A stretch of 16,657 bases of DNA. Origin: an uncultured archaeon. Its GTDB lineage: Archaea; Thermoproteota; Nitrososphaeria; Nitrososphaerales; Nitrosopumilaceae. The stretch lies in contig CATMRH010000020.1 in the NCBI GenBank assembly GCA_950073955.1, positions 1-16,657 on the forward strand. The letters run 5' to 3'. Shown piece after piece: positions 1-7,480 of this stretch. Below the pieces are notes generated by a model. That model searched no databases, was not told the origin of the DNA, and saw only the letters and a program-made list of their open reading frames with translations. The stretch's first letter is position 1. Each line of letters begins with the position of its first letter. The position numbers were made by a program, and so were the translations under genes.

Positions 1-171
1 TTTACTTTATTATTCTATTATTTTAGGAATTTTTAGATTGAATTTTCATCATTTTAACAATACTTGATTTTCTAATTAAATGTCCTCAATGTGATGGGGA
101 TTTTCAAAGATTGATTTGTATTTTCTTAAAATGAGCCTAAGCGAGAATTTTCTAATAATACAAACTAATTT

Positions 172-1560
172 TTACTTTTCAGCTTTAATGTTTTCTTTCT
201 TCATCCAGATTGTATTTTCTTTATGATCAATTAACTCAACATTCATTTCATTTAGTTTATCTCGAATTTTGTCTGCCTCTTCGAATTGTTTTTCTTTTCT
301 AAATTTCTCTCTGTTTTTAATTAGATTGTTTATCTCATGTCTTTCATTTTCGGTTATTTCAGGTATGTTTAATCCTAAAACCTCTAGCATTCTGTCTAAT
401 TCTGCTTTGATAATCTTCGCATGTTCTTTTCCAAGTTTCTCATCAGCTGCTAATCTATTACATTCTCTAACAAGTTGGAAAAATGCCGATAATACCAAAT
501 GTGTATTAAAATCAGCTTCTAACGCATTATCAAATTCAATACCTATTTTCTTAATAATTGAATTAGTTTCTTCATGATTTTCACTATTTGCATGAATTAA
601 TTCATAATAACATATTTCCGCTTGTCTCCATTTTGTGAGATTTTCTTTTAGCAACTCTTCTGAGTAATCAATTGGTTTTGAGTAATGTCCTGATAGACAG
701 AATAATCTTATAATGTTTGGACCCCAATTTTCTAAAACATGTTTGATTGACTTTACATTTCCAAGAGATTTTGACATCTTTTCTCCATTTATCGTTACCA
801 TTCCTACATGAGTCCAAATTTTTGCAAATTGAGAACCTGTGTATGATTCCGATTGTGCAATCTCATTTTCGTGATGAGGAAATATTAGGTCTCTTCCACC
901 GCCATGAATATCAAAATTTTCTCCAAGATACTTTATGCTCATTGCAGAGCATTCTATGTGCCATCCTGGTCTGCCTTTTCCCCATGGGCTATCCCACGTG
1001 GGCTCAATATCTGAGAATTTCCACACTGCAAAATCCAACGGGTCATTTTTTGTTTCATCTACTTCGATTCTTGCTCCTGACTGAAGTTCATCTATTTTCT
1101 TTTTTGATAGCTTTCCATATTCTGGAAATTTTGACACTGAGAAATAGACACCATTTTTAGAAGTGTATGCAATTTGTTTTTCAATTAATTTTTCAATGAA
1201 TTTGATAATATCATCAATGTGCTCTGTGGCTTTTGGATAGTTTGTTGCACGCTTAACGTTTAGTCCATCAAAATCTCTGAAATAATTTTCAATGTATCTA
1301 GTACTGATTGTTTCGGCAGTGGTATTTTCTGTTTGTGCACGATTTATGATTTTATCATCTACATCTGTAAAATTCTGAATAAACTCAATTTCTATCCCCT
1401 TTTCCTCCAGATATTTTCTTAGCACGTCAAAAACTATGATTGTTCTTGCATGGCCAATGTGTGATTCGTCATTAACTGTAATTCCACAAAGGTAAATCCT
1501 AACTTTTTTTGAAACATCTAATTCTTGTTCTGAATTTGACAGTGTATCTTGAAGTTTCAT
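172..1560 (-). CDS. cysS: Cysteinyl-tRNA synthetase (CysRS)
   Basis: Class I aminoacyl-tRNA synthetase that charges tRNA-Cys with cysteine in the cytoplasm. The 462-residue protein has the HIGH signature (HIGH at residues 34-37, after CGITVND) and KMSKS at 261-265. The zinc site that recognises the cysteine thiol is complete: Cys25, Cys204 (in IECSAM), His229 and Glu233 (in FPHHENE). Their spacing matches the E. coli ligands Cys28/Cys209/His234/Glu238. The C-terminal helical region (about 300-462) is the anticodon-binding part and ends with the usual I-W near the terminus. Length is normal for the family. The ATG start lies 2 bases after the nadE stop, so the two genes are almost certainly one minus-strand transcript. 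Nothing in the sequence is truncated. Identification is secure. Confidence 0.97.
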   Translation of the reverse strand: MKLQDTLSNSEQELDVSKKVRIYLCGITVNDESHIGHARTIIVFDVLRKYLEEKGIEIEFIQNFTDVDDKIINRAQTENTTAETISTRYIENYFRDFDGLNVKRATNYPKATEHIDDIIKFIEKLIEKQIAYTSKNGVYFSVSKFPEYGKLSKKKIDELQSGARIEVDETKNDPLDFAVWKFSDIEPTWDSPWGKGRPGWHIECSAMSIKYLGENFDIHGGGRDLIFPHHENEIAQSESYTGSQFAKIWTHVGMVTINGEKMSKSLGNVKSIKHVLENWGPNIIRLFCLSGHYSKPIDYSEELLKENLTKWRQAEICYYELIHANSENHEETNSIIKKIGIEFDNALEADFNTHLVLSAFFQLVRECNRLAADEKLGKEHAKIIKAELDRMLEVLGLNIPEITENERHEINNLIKNREKFRKEKQFEEADKIRDKLNEMNVELIDHKENTIWMKKENIKAEK

Positions 1561-1562
1561 CC

Positions 1563-2354
1563 TTATTCTCTGTCTGGTTTCTGTGCTGGCAATCTTTTAT
1601 GTTCACTGTTTCTGTTCAATTCATGAATTTTTTCTATAGTTGACTTGTCGATTTGAGTTATTTTTACTGTTTCATCAACAGATAGTTTTTTCTCAACTAA
1701 ACAATACAGGATAGAATCTATCTCTTCATATGACACTCCCAACTCTTCTTCTGCCTCATGATCTTCCCATAGGTGTGGACTGCTCTTTTTTGAAATTATA
1801 TTATCCGGAACTCCTAGATACTTTGCAATCTCTCTAATTTGGAGTTTGTATAGTGAAATAATTGGAGTAAGATCAGCTGCACCATCACCAAATTTTGTGA
1901 AATATCCAATCAGGTGCTCACTTTTGTCACTGGAACCTAAAACTAGATAGTTTTTGCTGTTTGCATAATAGTATAAAATATTGGTTCTTACTCTTGCACG
2001 AAGATTTCCTCTAGACTTTTTATTTGGTTCAAGATACATTGCGTATTCATTTACAATTGGCTTGATATCGATTAGTTTGTGTTCTATTCCTGTTAATGAA
2101 ATCATTTTTAGAGCATCTTCAGTTTCTGCTGGTGTAATTGAAGTATCTGGCATTATAATTGCTAGAGTTTTTTCTTTTAGTTTTCTTTTACAGATGTAAG
2201 CTAAAACTGCTGAATCAATCCCACCACTCAATCCTAAAATGATACCTTTTGCATGTTGTTTTTCTATTTGTTCTGATAAGAATTTTTCAATAGTTTCAGT
2301 AATTGAAGCATAGTCTTGATTTTTGATTTCATTAATGATATCTTGATTCAACAA
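1563..2354 (-). CDS. nadE: NH3-dependent NAD+ synthetase
   Basis: Catalyses the last step of NAD+ synthesis, ATP-dependent amidation of nicotinate adenine dinucleotide. The N-type ATP pyrophosphatase P-loop is GLSGGIDSA at residues 41-49. The family block GYFTKFGDGAADL is at 150-162, preceded by SSDKSE. A second conserved stretch is around 195-206 (LWEDHEAEEELG), where many homologues have LW-x-GQTDE-x-ELG. At 263 residues it has only the synthetase domain and no glutaminase/nitrilase domain, so it should use free ammonia, which suits an ammonia oxidiser (inference). The start is TTG at 2354, with a second in-frame TTG one codon later. A TATA-like box about 24 bp upstream suggests a leaderless message continuing into cysS. 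Confidence 0.95.
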   Translation of the reverse strand: MLNQDIINEIKNQDYASITETIEKFLSEQIEKQHAKGIILGLSGGIDSAVLAYICKRKLKEKTLAIIMPDTSITPAETEDALKMISLTGIEHKLIDIKPIVNEYAMYLEPNKKSRGNLRARVRTNILYYYANSKNYLVLGSSDKSEHLIGYFTKFGDGAADLTPIISLYKLQIREIAKYLGVPDNIISKKSSPHLWEDHEAEEELGVSYEEIDSILYCLVEKKLSVDETVKITQIDKSTIEKIHELNRNSEHKRLPAQKPDRE

Positions 2355-2373
2355 CTAATTTTCAGAATATATG

Positions 2374-2381
2374 AATAAAAA
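2374..2381 (-). promoter_or_regulatory. TATA-like box for nadE-cysS
   Basis: On the minus strand this reads TTTTTATT, centred about 24 bp upstream of the nadE TTG start. That spacing fits transcription starting at or within a base or two of the start codon. It is assigned by position and composition only, in AT-rich DNA. Confidence 0.4.
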
Positions 2382-2422
2382 TTGTACCTAATATTGAATC
2401 TAAATTAGTTCATTTTGAATGA

Positions 2423-2725
2423 TTAGATATCCACATAGATGCCATCATCTCTTGCCTCAACAGCATATGTTTCTAGTTTAACATCTTTGAGATAGTCATC
2501 AAGTTTGCCTGTTTTGATATTGTAGTGCCAAAAATGTAATGGACATTCTATAATATCTCCATCTAATTTTCCAGAAGCAATTGAACCATCTTGATGTACA
2601 CAAATATCATCTAATGCATGGTAGCCATCTTGGTTGAATACTGCAATCTGTTTTCCATCAATCTTGAATGCTTTACCTTTTCCAGCAGCAACTTCGCCTT
2701 TCTCTGCAATTTTCTTCCAAGCCAA
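2423..2725 (-). CDS. Rieske-type [2Fe-2S] ferredoxin
   Basis: Small soluble electron carrier of 100 residues. It has the Rieske cluster motif: Cys42-x-His44 (CVH) and Cys61-x2-His64 (CPLH), with a 16-residue gap between the two halves. The segment after the second half (HFWHYNIKTG) is typical of biphenyl-dioxygenase-type Rieske ferredoxins and of the small subunit of nitrite-reductase-like proteins. No signal peptide or membrane segment is present, so it is cytosolic and not the membrane-bound Rieske subunit of a bc1-type complex. The gene begins with TTG at 2725 (next residues A-W-K). A TATA-like sequence 26 bp upstream supports this start. No oxygenase lies next to it, so its electron-transfer partner is not indicated by context. 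Family assignment is firm, physiological role unknown. Confidence 0.92.
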   Translation of the reverse strand: MAWKKIAEKGEVAAGKGKAFKIDGKQIAVFNQDGYHALDDICVHQDGSIASGKLDGDIIECPLHFWHYNIKTGKLDDYLKDVKLETYAVEARDDGIYVDI

Positions 2726-2746
2726 TAATTTTGTGAAATCCTTGTC

Positions 2747-2755
2747 ATTTATTTA
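2747..2755 (-). promoter_or_regulatory. TATA-like box for the Rieske ferredoxin gene
   Basis: Minus-strand TAAATAAAT, centred 26 bp upstream of the TTG start at 2725. It forms the left half of the 75-bp divergent control region shared with ahcY. Confidence 0.45.
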
Positions 2756-2770
2756 CATTCGCATGATAGG

Positions 2771-2779
2771 ATTTTATAG
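2771..2779 (+). promoter_or_regulatory. TATA-like box for ahcY
   Basis: ATTTTATAG centred 26 bp upstream of the ahcY TTG start at 2801, the archaeal spacing expected if transcription starts at the initiation codon. No Shine-Dalgarno-like sequence precedes the TTG, consistent with a leaderless message. Confidence 0.5.
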
Positions 2780-2800
2780 GGAAATTCAAGAGTTTGATCG

Positions 2801-4042
2801 TTGAGTAAAGTAAAGACTAGCCCAAAATTGATCAAGGAAGGCAGGTTGTCCTATGACTGGGCTAGATTACATATGCAAATTCTAGATAATACAATTAATC
2901 ACTTCAAAAAATCAAAACCACTAAAGGGTATCACGCTTGGATTTTGTTTGCATATTACAAAAGAGACTTCGGTCCTACTAATGGGTGCTAAAGAACTTGG
3001 TGCAACCGTTGTATGTTGTGGTGGAAACCCCTTAACTACTCAAGATAACATTTCTGCATTTTTGGCATCTCAAGGAATTCATGTTTATGCATGGCATGGG
3101 CAATCAGTCAAAGAATATGATTGGTGTATTGATCAAGTATTGAAACACAAACCCACTATTCTAACTGACGATGGTGCTGACATGAATATCAAAGCTCATT
3201 TTGACAAGAGATTCAAGAACATGAAAATTTTGGGAGCAACTGAGGAAACTACTGCAGGTGTTACTAGAATCAGAGCAGTAGAAAATCAGGGCAAACTTCG
3301 CTATCCTGTAATTTTAGTAAATGAAGCATATACGAAGCATATGTTTGATAATCGATACGGAACAGGACAAAGTACTATTGATGGCTATCTACGTGCAATG
3401 AATCTGCTTATGGCATCAAAACGCGTTGTGGTTGTTGGATATGGTTGGGTTGGACGTGGTGTTGCATCAAGATGCCACGGAATGGGTTCAAAAATAATTG
3501 TCACTGAAATAGATCCTGTTAAAGCCCTTGAAGCTCATATGGATGGATTTGAAGTAATGCCAATGGCACAAGCTGCAAAGATTGGTGATATCTTTGTTAC
3601 ATGTACTGGAATGACAAGTGTAATTAGAAGAGAACACATCTTACAAATGAAAGATGGTGCCGTTATGGGTAACGTTGGTCACTTTGATGTAGAAATTGAC
3701 AGTAACTTCCTACTAAAGAAATCAAAATCTGTTAAAGAAGTAAGGCCAAATCTTGATGAATGTATTCTGAAAAACGGAAAAAGAGTTTATCTAATTGGAA
3801 AGGGCCGTCTTGCAAACTTGGTTGCAGCAGAAGGACATCCTCCTGAAGTGATGGCACAATCATTCTCAAACCAAATTTTATCTGTTTTGTATATTCTCAA
3901 AAATCACAAAAAAATGGAAAATAAAATCATCAATGTACCTGAAGAAATTGATAAACAAATAGCAGCTGATGCTCTAAAGGCAATGGATGTTAAAATCGAT
4001 AAGCTTACTCCGGAACAAGTAAAGTACGCTAGCAACTGGTAA
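2801..4042 (+). CDS. ahcY: S-adenosyl-L-homocysteine hydrolase
   Basis: Reversibly hydrolyses S-adenosylhomocysteine to adenosine and homocysteine, relieving product inhibition of methyltransferases. The 413-residue protein shows the family's catalytic landmarks: His51 with Thr53 (CLHITKETSVL), the DDGAD block at 124-128, EETTAGV at 148-154, and Lys179/Asp183 in the block ending FDNRYGTGQS. The Rossmann glycine motif GYGWVGRG at 213-220 binds the tightly held NAD+. The C-terminal substrate block is HPPEVMAQSFSNQ. The C-terminal tail seen in many homologues (KPDHYRY-like) is absent, as in the shorter archaeal and thermophilic forms. TTG is chosen as the start because the next codons match the family N-terminus and a TATA-like box lies 26 bp upstream. 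metG follows 38 bases downstream, linking two methionine-cycle functions. Confidence 0.96.
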   Translation: MSKVKTSPKLIKEGRLSYDWARLHMQILDNTINHFKKSKPLKGITLGFCLHITKETSVLLMGAKELGATVVCCGGNPLTTQDNISAFLASQGIHVYAWHGQSVKEYDWCIDQVLKHKPTILTDDGADMNIKAHFDKRFKNMKILGATEETTAGVTRIRAVENQGKLRYPVILVNEAYTKHMFDNRYGTGQSTIDGYLRAMNLLMASKRVVVVGYGWVGRGVASRCHGMGSKIIVTEIDPVKALEAHMDGFEVMPMAQAAKIGDIFVTCTGMTSVIRREHILQMKDGAVMGNVGHFDVEIDSNFLLKKSKSVKEVRPNLDECILKNGKRVYLIGKGRLANLVAAEGHPPEVMAQSFSNQILSVLYILKNHKKMENKIINVPEEIDKQIAADALKAMDVKIDKLTPEQVKYASNW

Positions 4043-4080
4043 AACTTCTTAACCCCAATATTCCTCTTGAAAAATATCTA

Positions 4081-5742
4081 ATGAACAAAAAAGCTATCAT
4101 TACAAGTGCTTTACCATATGCAAATGGAGAAATCCATTTGGGACATGTTGCATCTACCTATCTTCCAGCAGATGTCACTACTAGATTCTTAAAACTAAAT
4201 GGAGTAGAGGCTTACTATGTTTGCGCATCAGATGATTTTGGAACTCCTATCTTAATTCAATCAGAAAAAGAAGGAAAAACCCCTGCTGAGTATGTTGCCC
4301 ATTGGAATAAGCGTGATTATGAAGATTTTTCAGCATTTAATATTGAGTTTGATTATTTTTACAAGACTAGCTCTCCTGAAAATATTGCATTTGTTCAGGA
4401 TGTCTTTACGAAACTAAATGATGCGGGTCACATCTATGAGAAAGAAATCATCCAATTCTACTGTAATAATGATAAGAAATTCTTACCTGACAGATACGTC
4501 AAAGGAATGTGCCCATATTGTAAAGCAGAAGACCAGTACTCTGATCTTTGCGAAAGTTGTGGTCGTGTTCCTGACGAAATCACTGATCCAAAATGTTCAC
4601 TATGTGGTCAACCTCCAACTAAAGAAAAATCAAAGCACTATTTTTTCAAACTCAAGAACTTTGGTGATTCACTAGGCAAATGGCTAGATGAAAATGAACA
4701 TCTACAAAAAGATGTCAAAAAATATGTTCAAAACTGGATTAAATCTGGTTTAATTGATTGGGATATCACTCGGGATATCTCTTGGGGTGTTCCAATACCT
4801 CTTGAGGATACCAAAGGCAAAGTCTTCTATGGGTGGTTTGACAATCACCTCGCATACATTTCAACTGCAATCAAATTTCTAAACGATAAAGGAATTGATG
4901 GAAAAGAATTTTGGAACTCCGCTGACATTTATCACTTTATCGGAAAAGATATTGTATATCACCATTTTCTTTTCTTACCTGCAATGAGATTGGGACTAGA
5001 TAGCGAATACAAATTGCCTGATTACATTCCAACTAGAGGCCATCTGACACTTGAATCTAAGAAAATTTCCAAAAGCAGAAATTGGTATATTGGTTTAAAG
5101 GAATTCTTAGGATACTATCCTGCAGATTATCTTAGATATTATCTAGTAGCAATTAATCCATATTCTCAAGATGATTTGAATTTTGATTGGAACGACTTTG
5201 CTACTAGAATTAACTCTGAACTAATTGGGAATCTCGGAAACTTTGTTAATCGTGCTCTAGGATTTACCAAAAAAGCATTTGATGGTGAAGTTCCTGAACC
5301 CGAATCCTTCGATGATAAGGACTCTGAGACAGAACAAAAAATCAAAGATCTTGCAGCTGATGTGGGCTCACTAATGGAGCAGAACCATCTTGATAGGGCT
5401 CTAAAGAAAATAATGGAATTTTCATCATACTTTAACCAATATTTCCAACACAAAGAACCATGGAAAAAAGGCCCTGGTACTGCAAGTTGTGTATTCCTTT
5501 CAGTTAATGCCGTTCGAAGTTTGGCAATTGCTATCTTCCCATTTATTCCAGAATCTGCGCAAAAAATTTGGCAGCAATTAGCACTAGATGGAAACGTCAG
5601 TGAACTTGAATGGAATGAGATGTCTGTTTTAGGAATTTCTTCTGGTCATATATTGGGTGAAGCATCTCCTTTGTTTGCTAAAGTAGAAGAGTCTGAAATT
5701 GAAAAGTACAAAAAACAACTAGAACCATCTGAAGAAAAATGA
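4081..5742 (+). CDS. metG: Methionyl-tRNA synthetase (MetRS)
   Basis: Class I synthetase that charges initiator and elongator tRNA-Met. The 553-residue protein has the HIGH-type motif HLGH at 19-22 and KISKS at 328-332. Between them is a connective-peptide insertion with two zinc knuckles (Cys144/147, Cys157/160 and Cys172/175, CxxC pairs). The C-terminal part is the helical anticodon-binding domain, and no appended Arc1p/EMAPII-like tRNA-binding domain is present. Much of the active site is conventional (ALPYANG; ASDDFGTP). The two methionine-pocket segments are not: GWFDNHLAYI (251-260) replaces the usual VWFDAPIGYI, and YHHFLFLPAM (293-302) replaces YFHSLFWPAM. These changes are discussed as a finding. 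The gene follows ahcY, and its last four bases overlap the next gene (ATGA). Confidence 0.95.
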   Translation: MNKKAIITSALPYANGEIHLGHVASTYLPADVTTRFLKLNGVEAYYVCASDDFGTPILIQSEKEGKTPAEYVAHWNKRDYEDFSAFNIEFDYFYKTSSPENIAFVQDVFTKLNDAGHIYEKEIIQFYCNNDKKFLPDRYVKGMCPYCKAEDQYSDLCESCGRVPDEITDPKCSLCGQPPTKEKSKHYFFKLKNFGDSLGKWLDENEHLQKDVKKYVQNWIKSGLIDWDITRDISWGVPIPLEDTKGKVFYGWFDNHLAYISTAIKFLNDKGIDGKEFWNSADIYHFIGKDIVYHHFLFLPAMRLGLDSEYKLPDYIPTRGHLTLESKKISKSRNWYIGLKEFLGYYPADYLRYYLVAINPYSQDDLNFDWNDFATRINSELIGNLGNFVNRALGFTKKAFDGEVPEPESFDDKDSETEQKIKDLAADVGSLMEQNHLDRALKKIMEFSSYFNQYFQHKEPWKKGPGTASCVFLSVNAVRSLAIAIFPFIPESAQKIWQQLALDGNVSELEWNEMSVLGISSGHILGEASPLFAKVEESEIEKYKKQLEPSEEK

Positions 5743-6491
5743 GACCTGTCACAAGAATTTCAACTAGAGGATATTATGATCTCTCTAGTGGGAAAACTCT
5801 CAAAACCAACTTTTACCATTTATACCCCAAAAAAGATTTTGAAAAATTGATTGACTCGAAAGAATTTACTATAATGATTCATGGGTTACAAAATGATAAT
5901 GCAGGAGCAGTCGCTAAAGTTGTTCTGGCAAGAAATCGATTACGTAAATTAGGATATACTCTCCCCGTGATTGGTTTTAGTTATGATTCAAACACAACTG
6001 GCGCTCATTTACTCATATATGCAAAACATGCGCTTGCTGTGGGTCAAATAATTGCAAAGAAAAATGGACGTAATCTTGGGAAATTCATTGTTGACTTTAA
6101 AAATACCAGTCCCAAAACAAAGATTCGGCTAATAGGCCACTCTTTAGGCTCTCAAGTAATATTGAGTACTGTTGAATATCTTGCAAAAAAGAAACAAAAT
6201 ACAGGGATCATAGAAAGTGTTCACTTTTTTGGGGCGTCAATTACTAATGATGTTCCATCCTCTAAGAAATATGGCAAAATTCTACAAACTATTGTCAATA
6301 AAAAAATTGTAAACCATTATGCTCCAACAGATGATGTTCTTTACTGGGCTGATACGGCAAAATTTGTCAAAGGACCTCTTGGCCTCAAAGGTGCAATTGG
6401 AAATCCAATTAAGAAATATCATCAAAAACTAGTAAAGCCAAAAAATCACAGATTTGCAAGTTATGCTGCAGTGCTAAACTCATTCCCATAA
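5739..6491 (+). CDS. Alpha/beta-hydrolase, lipase/esterase-like (DUF726/TMCO4-like features)
   Basis: The 250-residue protein has the nucleophile elbow GHSLGSQ at 133-139 (nucleophile Ser135) and an early HGL motif (48-50) that would form the oxyanion hole. Candidate acid residues are Asp198/Asp199 in APTDDVL, and candidate catalytic histidines are His228 or His237 near the C-terminus. The stretch FFGASIT (163-169) after the elbow followed by the DDVL block recalls the DUF726/TMCO4-type serine hydrolases (memory-based resemblance). No signal peptide or transmembrane segment is evident, so it is probably cytosolic. The start codon overlaps the metG stop by four bases (ATGA), so the two are translationally coupled. 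Substrate cannot be inferred. Fold assignment is good, specific function unknown. Confidence 0.8.
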   Translation: MRPVTRISTRGYYDLSSGKTLKTNFYHLYPKKDFEKLIDSKEFTIMIHGLQNDNAGAVAKVVLARNRLRKLGYTLPVIGFSYDSNTTGAHLLIYAKHALAVGQIIAKKNGRNLGKFIVDFKNTSPKTKIRLIGHSLGSQVILSTVEYLAKKKQNTGIIESVHFFGASITNDVPSSKKYGKILQTIVNKKIVNHYAPTDDVLYWADTAKFVKGPLGLKGAIGNPIKKYHQKLVKPKNHRFASYAAVLNSFP

Positions 6492-6520
6492 AATCAATTA
6501 GTATGATTTGTACGTGATTC

Positions 6521-6529
6521 TTTTATAGA
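6521..6529 (+). promoter_or_regulatory. TATA-like box before a 35-codon ORF
   Basis: TTTTATAGA lies 28 bp upstream of the ATG at 6553, the spacing seen for other genes in this window. It could serve the small ORF or an untranslated RNA. Confidence 0.3.
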
Positions 6530-6552
6530 AAAAATGATGTTTGTTATTTATT

Positions 6553-6660
6553 ATGAAATCCAGTACATATTCATCTAATAGAAAATCTATACTGTATCAT
6601 CTGCATGTTTTGGACGAAAATTCTGAACTTTCCGTGGATCTTTCTGAATATCCTTGTTAG
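6553..6660 (+). CDS. Possible 35-residue hypothetical protein
   Basis: An ATG-initiated ORF of 35 codons in the gap between the hydrolase and the convergent RAM-domain gene, ending in TAG six bases before that gene's stop. The product begins MKSSTYSSNRKS and ends LSEYPC. It has no recognisable domain, membrane segment or zinc motif, being serine-rich and polar with one C-terminal cysteine. The only support is a well-placed TATA-like box 28 bp upstream. It may equally be chance, a decayed gene end or a non-coding transcript. Confidence 0.25.
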   Translation: MKSSTYSSNRKSILYHLHVLDENSELSVDLSEYPC

Positions 6661-6666
6661 AATAAT

Positions 6667-7200
6667 TTATTTTCTGCTAAATCCTTGATTATTAATTACA
6701 TTTATTGTGTTTGTAGATTTTATTCCATGTATTTTTCTGACCTTTTTGCTAACAATTTCAGAAATGTCATTAAATGTGGGAGACATAATCTTGCAAATCA
6801 GTTCATTATGTCCAACCAATACATTGGCTTCTGTTACTTCAGTAATTTCTTCCAAGTTTTTCATTACGCTGTATTCATCTGACTTTGAACAATGAATAGT
6901 GACAAATGCTTTAGCCATATATTTATCTAATACTTTTTGTTCAGTTTCATTTGTTTTTAAAAACCCTAGTTTCTCATCCACCAGTAAGGTGAGAGTTGAT
7001 CTGATGTTTGAAATTTTTCTTATTCCGTTTGAAATGTCATGTTGAATATTCTCTTCATTAGAAGATACTAGTTTAGTTAAGATATCCCAAGTTCCAAATG
7101 TACCAAATGCATCAGTAATACATGGTATATTTTTTAGATTAGAAATTACAGAATCTTCAGTCCCTGACTCGTTTACTATTAGAACATAGGCCTTTACCAT
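6667..7200 (-). CDS. Tandem RAM-domain protein (Lrp/AsnC effector-binding domain, duplicated)
   Basis: The 177-residue protein is built of two Lrp/AsnC-type ligand-binding (RAM) domains, about residues 1-76 and 95-170. The first carries the hallmark pattern AYVLI ... GTFGTWDILTKL ... IRSTLTLLV. The second restarts with MAKAFVTI at 95 and repeats the fold with IKSTNTINVI near the end. There is no helix-turn-helix, so it is not an ordinary Lrp transcription factor. RAM domains normally bind amino acids or other small molecules and assemble into dimers and octamers, so this could be a ligand sensor or a partner that co-assembles with true Lrp regulators (inference). It starts 8 bases after the stop of the single-domain RAM gene and is surely cotranscribed. 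The second domain is more divergent: VLVGHNELICKI replaces the GTFGxxDIxxK block. Confidence 0.85.
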   Translation of the reverse strand: MVKAYVLIVNESGTEDSVISNLKNIPCITDAFGTFGTWDILTKLVSSNEENIQHDISNGIRKISNIRSTLTLLVDEKLGFLKTNETEQKVLDKYMAKAFVTIHCSKSDEYSVMKNLEEITEVTEANVLVGHNELICKIMSPTFNDISEIVSKKVRKIHGIKSTNTINVINNQGFSRK

Positions 7201-7208
7201 GAACTATC

Positions 7209-7448
7209 CTAATTTTGTCCAGAAATTCCCATTAGTGTAAGAGTTGAACGAACATGTGCAAGTCTTCTGATGTTCCAAGTAATGACTTCTTTAAGTCTGT
7301 CTCTGTCTTTGTTCTCTACCTTTGTAATTATGTCATATGCGCCAAATGTTCCATGAACTTCCTTTACAGAATCTATGTGTTTTAGGTCTTCAATTATGCC
7401 CTCTTCAGAACCAAGATCACAATTAACTAAAACATAAGCGGTTTCCAT
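7209..7448 (-). CDS. Stand-alone RAM-domain protein (Lrp/AsnC effector-binding domain)
   Basis: The 79-residue protein is one Lrp/AsnC ligand-binding domain: METAYVLVN at the start, HGTFGAYDIITKV in the middle and VRSTLTLMGI near the end. It lacks any DNA-binding helix-turn-helix. It is clearly related to the first domain of the neighbouring tandem protein (shared GTFG-x-x-DI-x-TK and VRSTLTL/IRSTLTL), so the pair probably arose by duplication. Such single-domain proteins are abundant in thaumarchaea and may form homo-oligomers or modulate full-length Lrp family members by mixed assembly (inference). First gene of a two-gene minus-strand operon, with a strong TATA-like box 26 bp upstream of its ATG. 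Confidence 0.88.
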   Translation of the reverse strand: METAYVLVNCDLGSEEGIIEDLKHIDSVKEVHGTFGAYDIITKVENKDRDRLKEVITWNIRRLAHVRSTLTLMGISGQN

Positions 7449-7467
7449 AATACAAATATGTAAAAAA

Positions 7468-7480
7468 TATATTTAAAATA
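7468..7480 (-). promoter_or_regulatory. TATA-like box for the RAM-domain operon
   Basis: Minus-strand TATTTTAAATATA, centred about 26 bp upstream of the ATG at 7448. The rest of 7481-7592 is extremely AT-rich with no gene seen. It separates this promoter from the divergent one serving the EF-Tu-like gene. Confidence 0.5.

Noticed and set aside
1..171. Searched for a tRNA or further gene downstream of cysS
   Set aside because: No cloverleaf-like pattern or convincing start-to-stop frame; only the read-through frame noted as a finding.
269..577. Plus-strand ORF of 102 codons opposite cysS
   Set aside because: Lies wholly inside cysS, whose catalytic and zinc motifs are unmistakable; the antisense product is low-complexity (Ser/Leu/Phe-rich) as expected for a shadow frame.
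747..1160. Plus-strand ORF of 137 codons opposite cysS
   Set aside because: Shadow of the conserved KMSKS and zinc-site region; no domain or promoter of its own.
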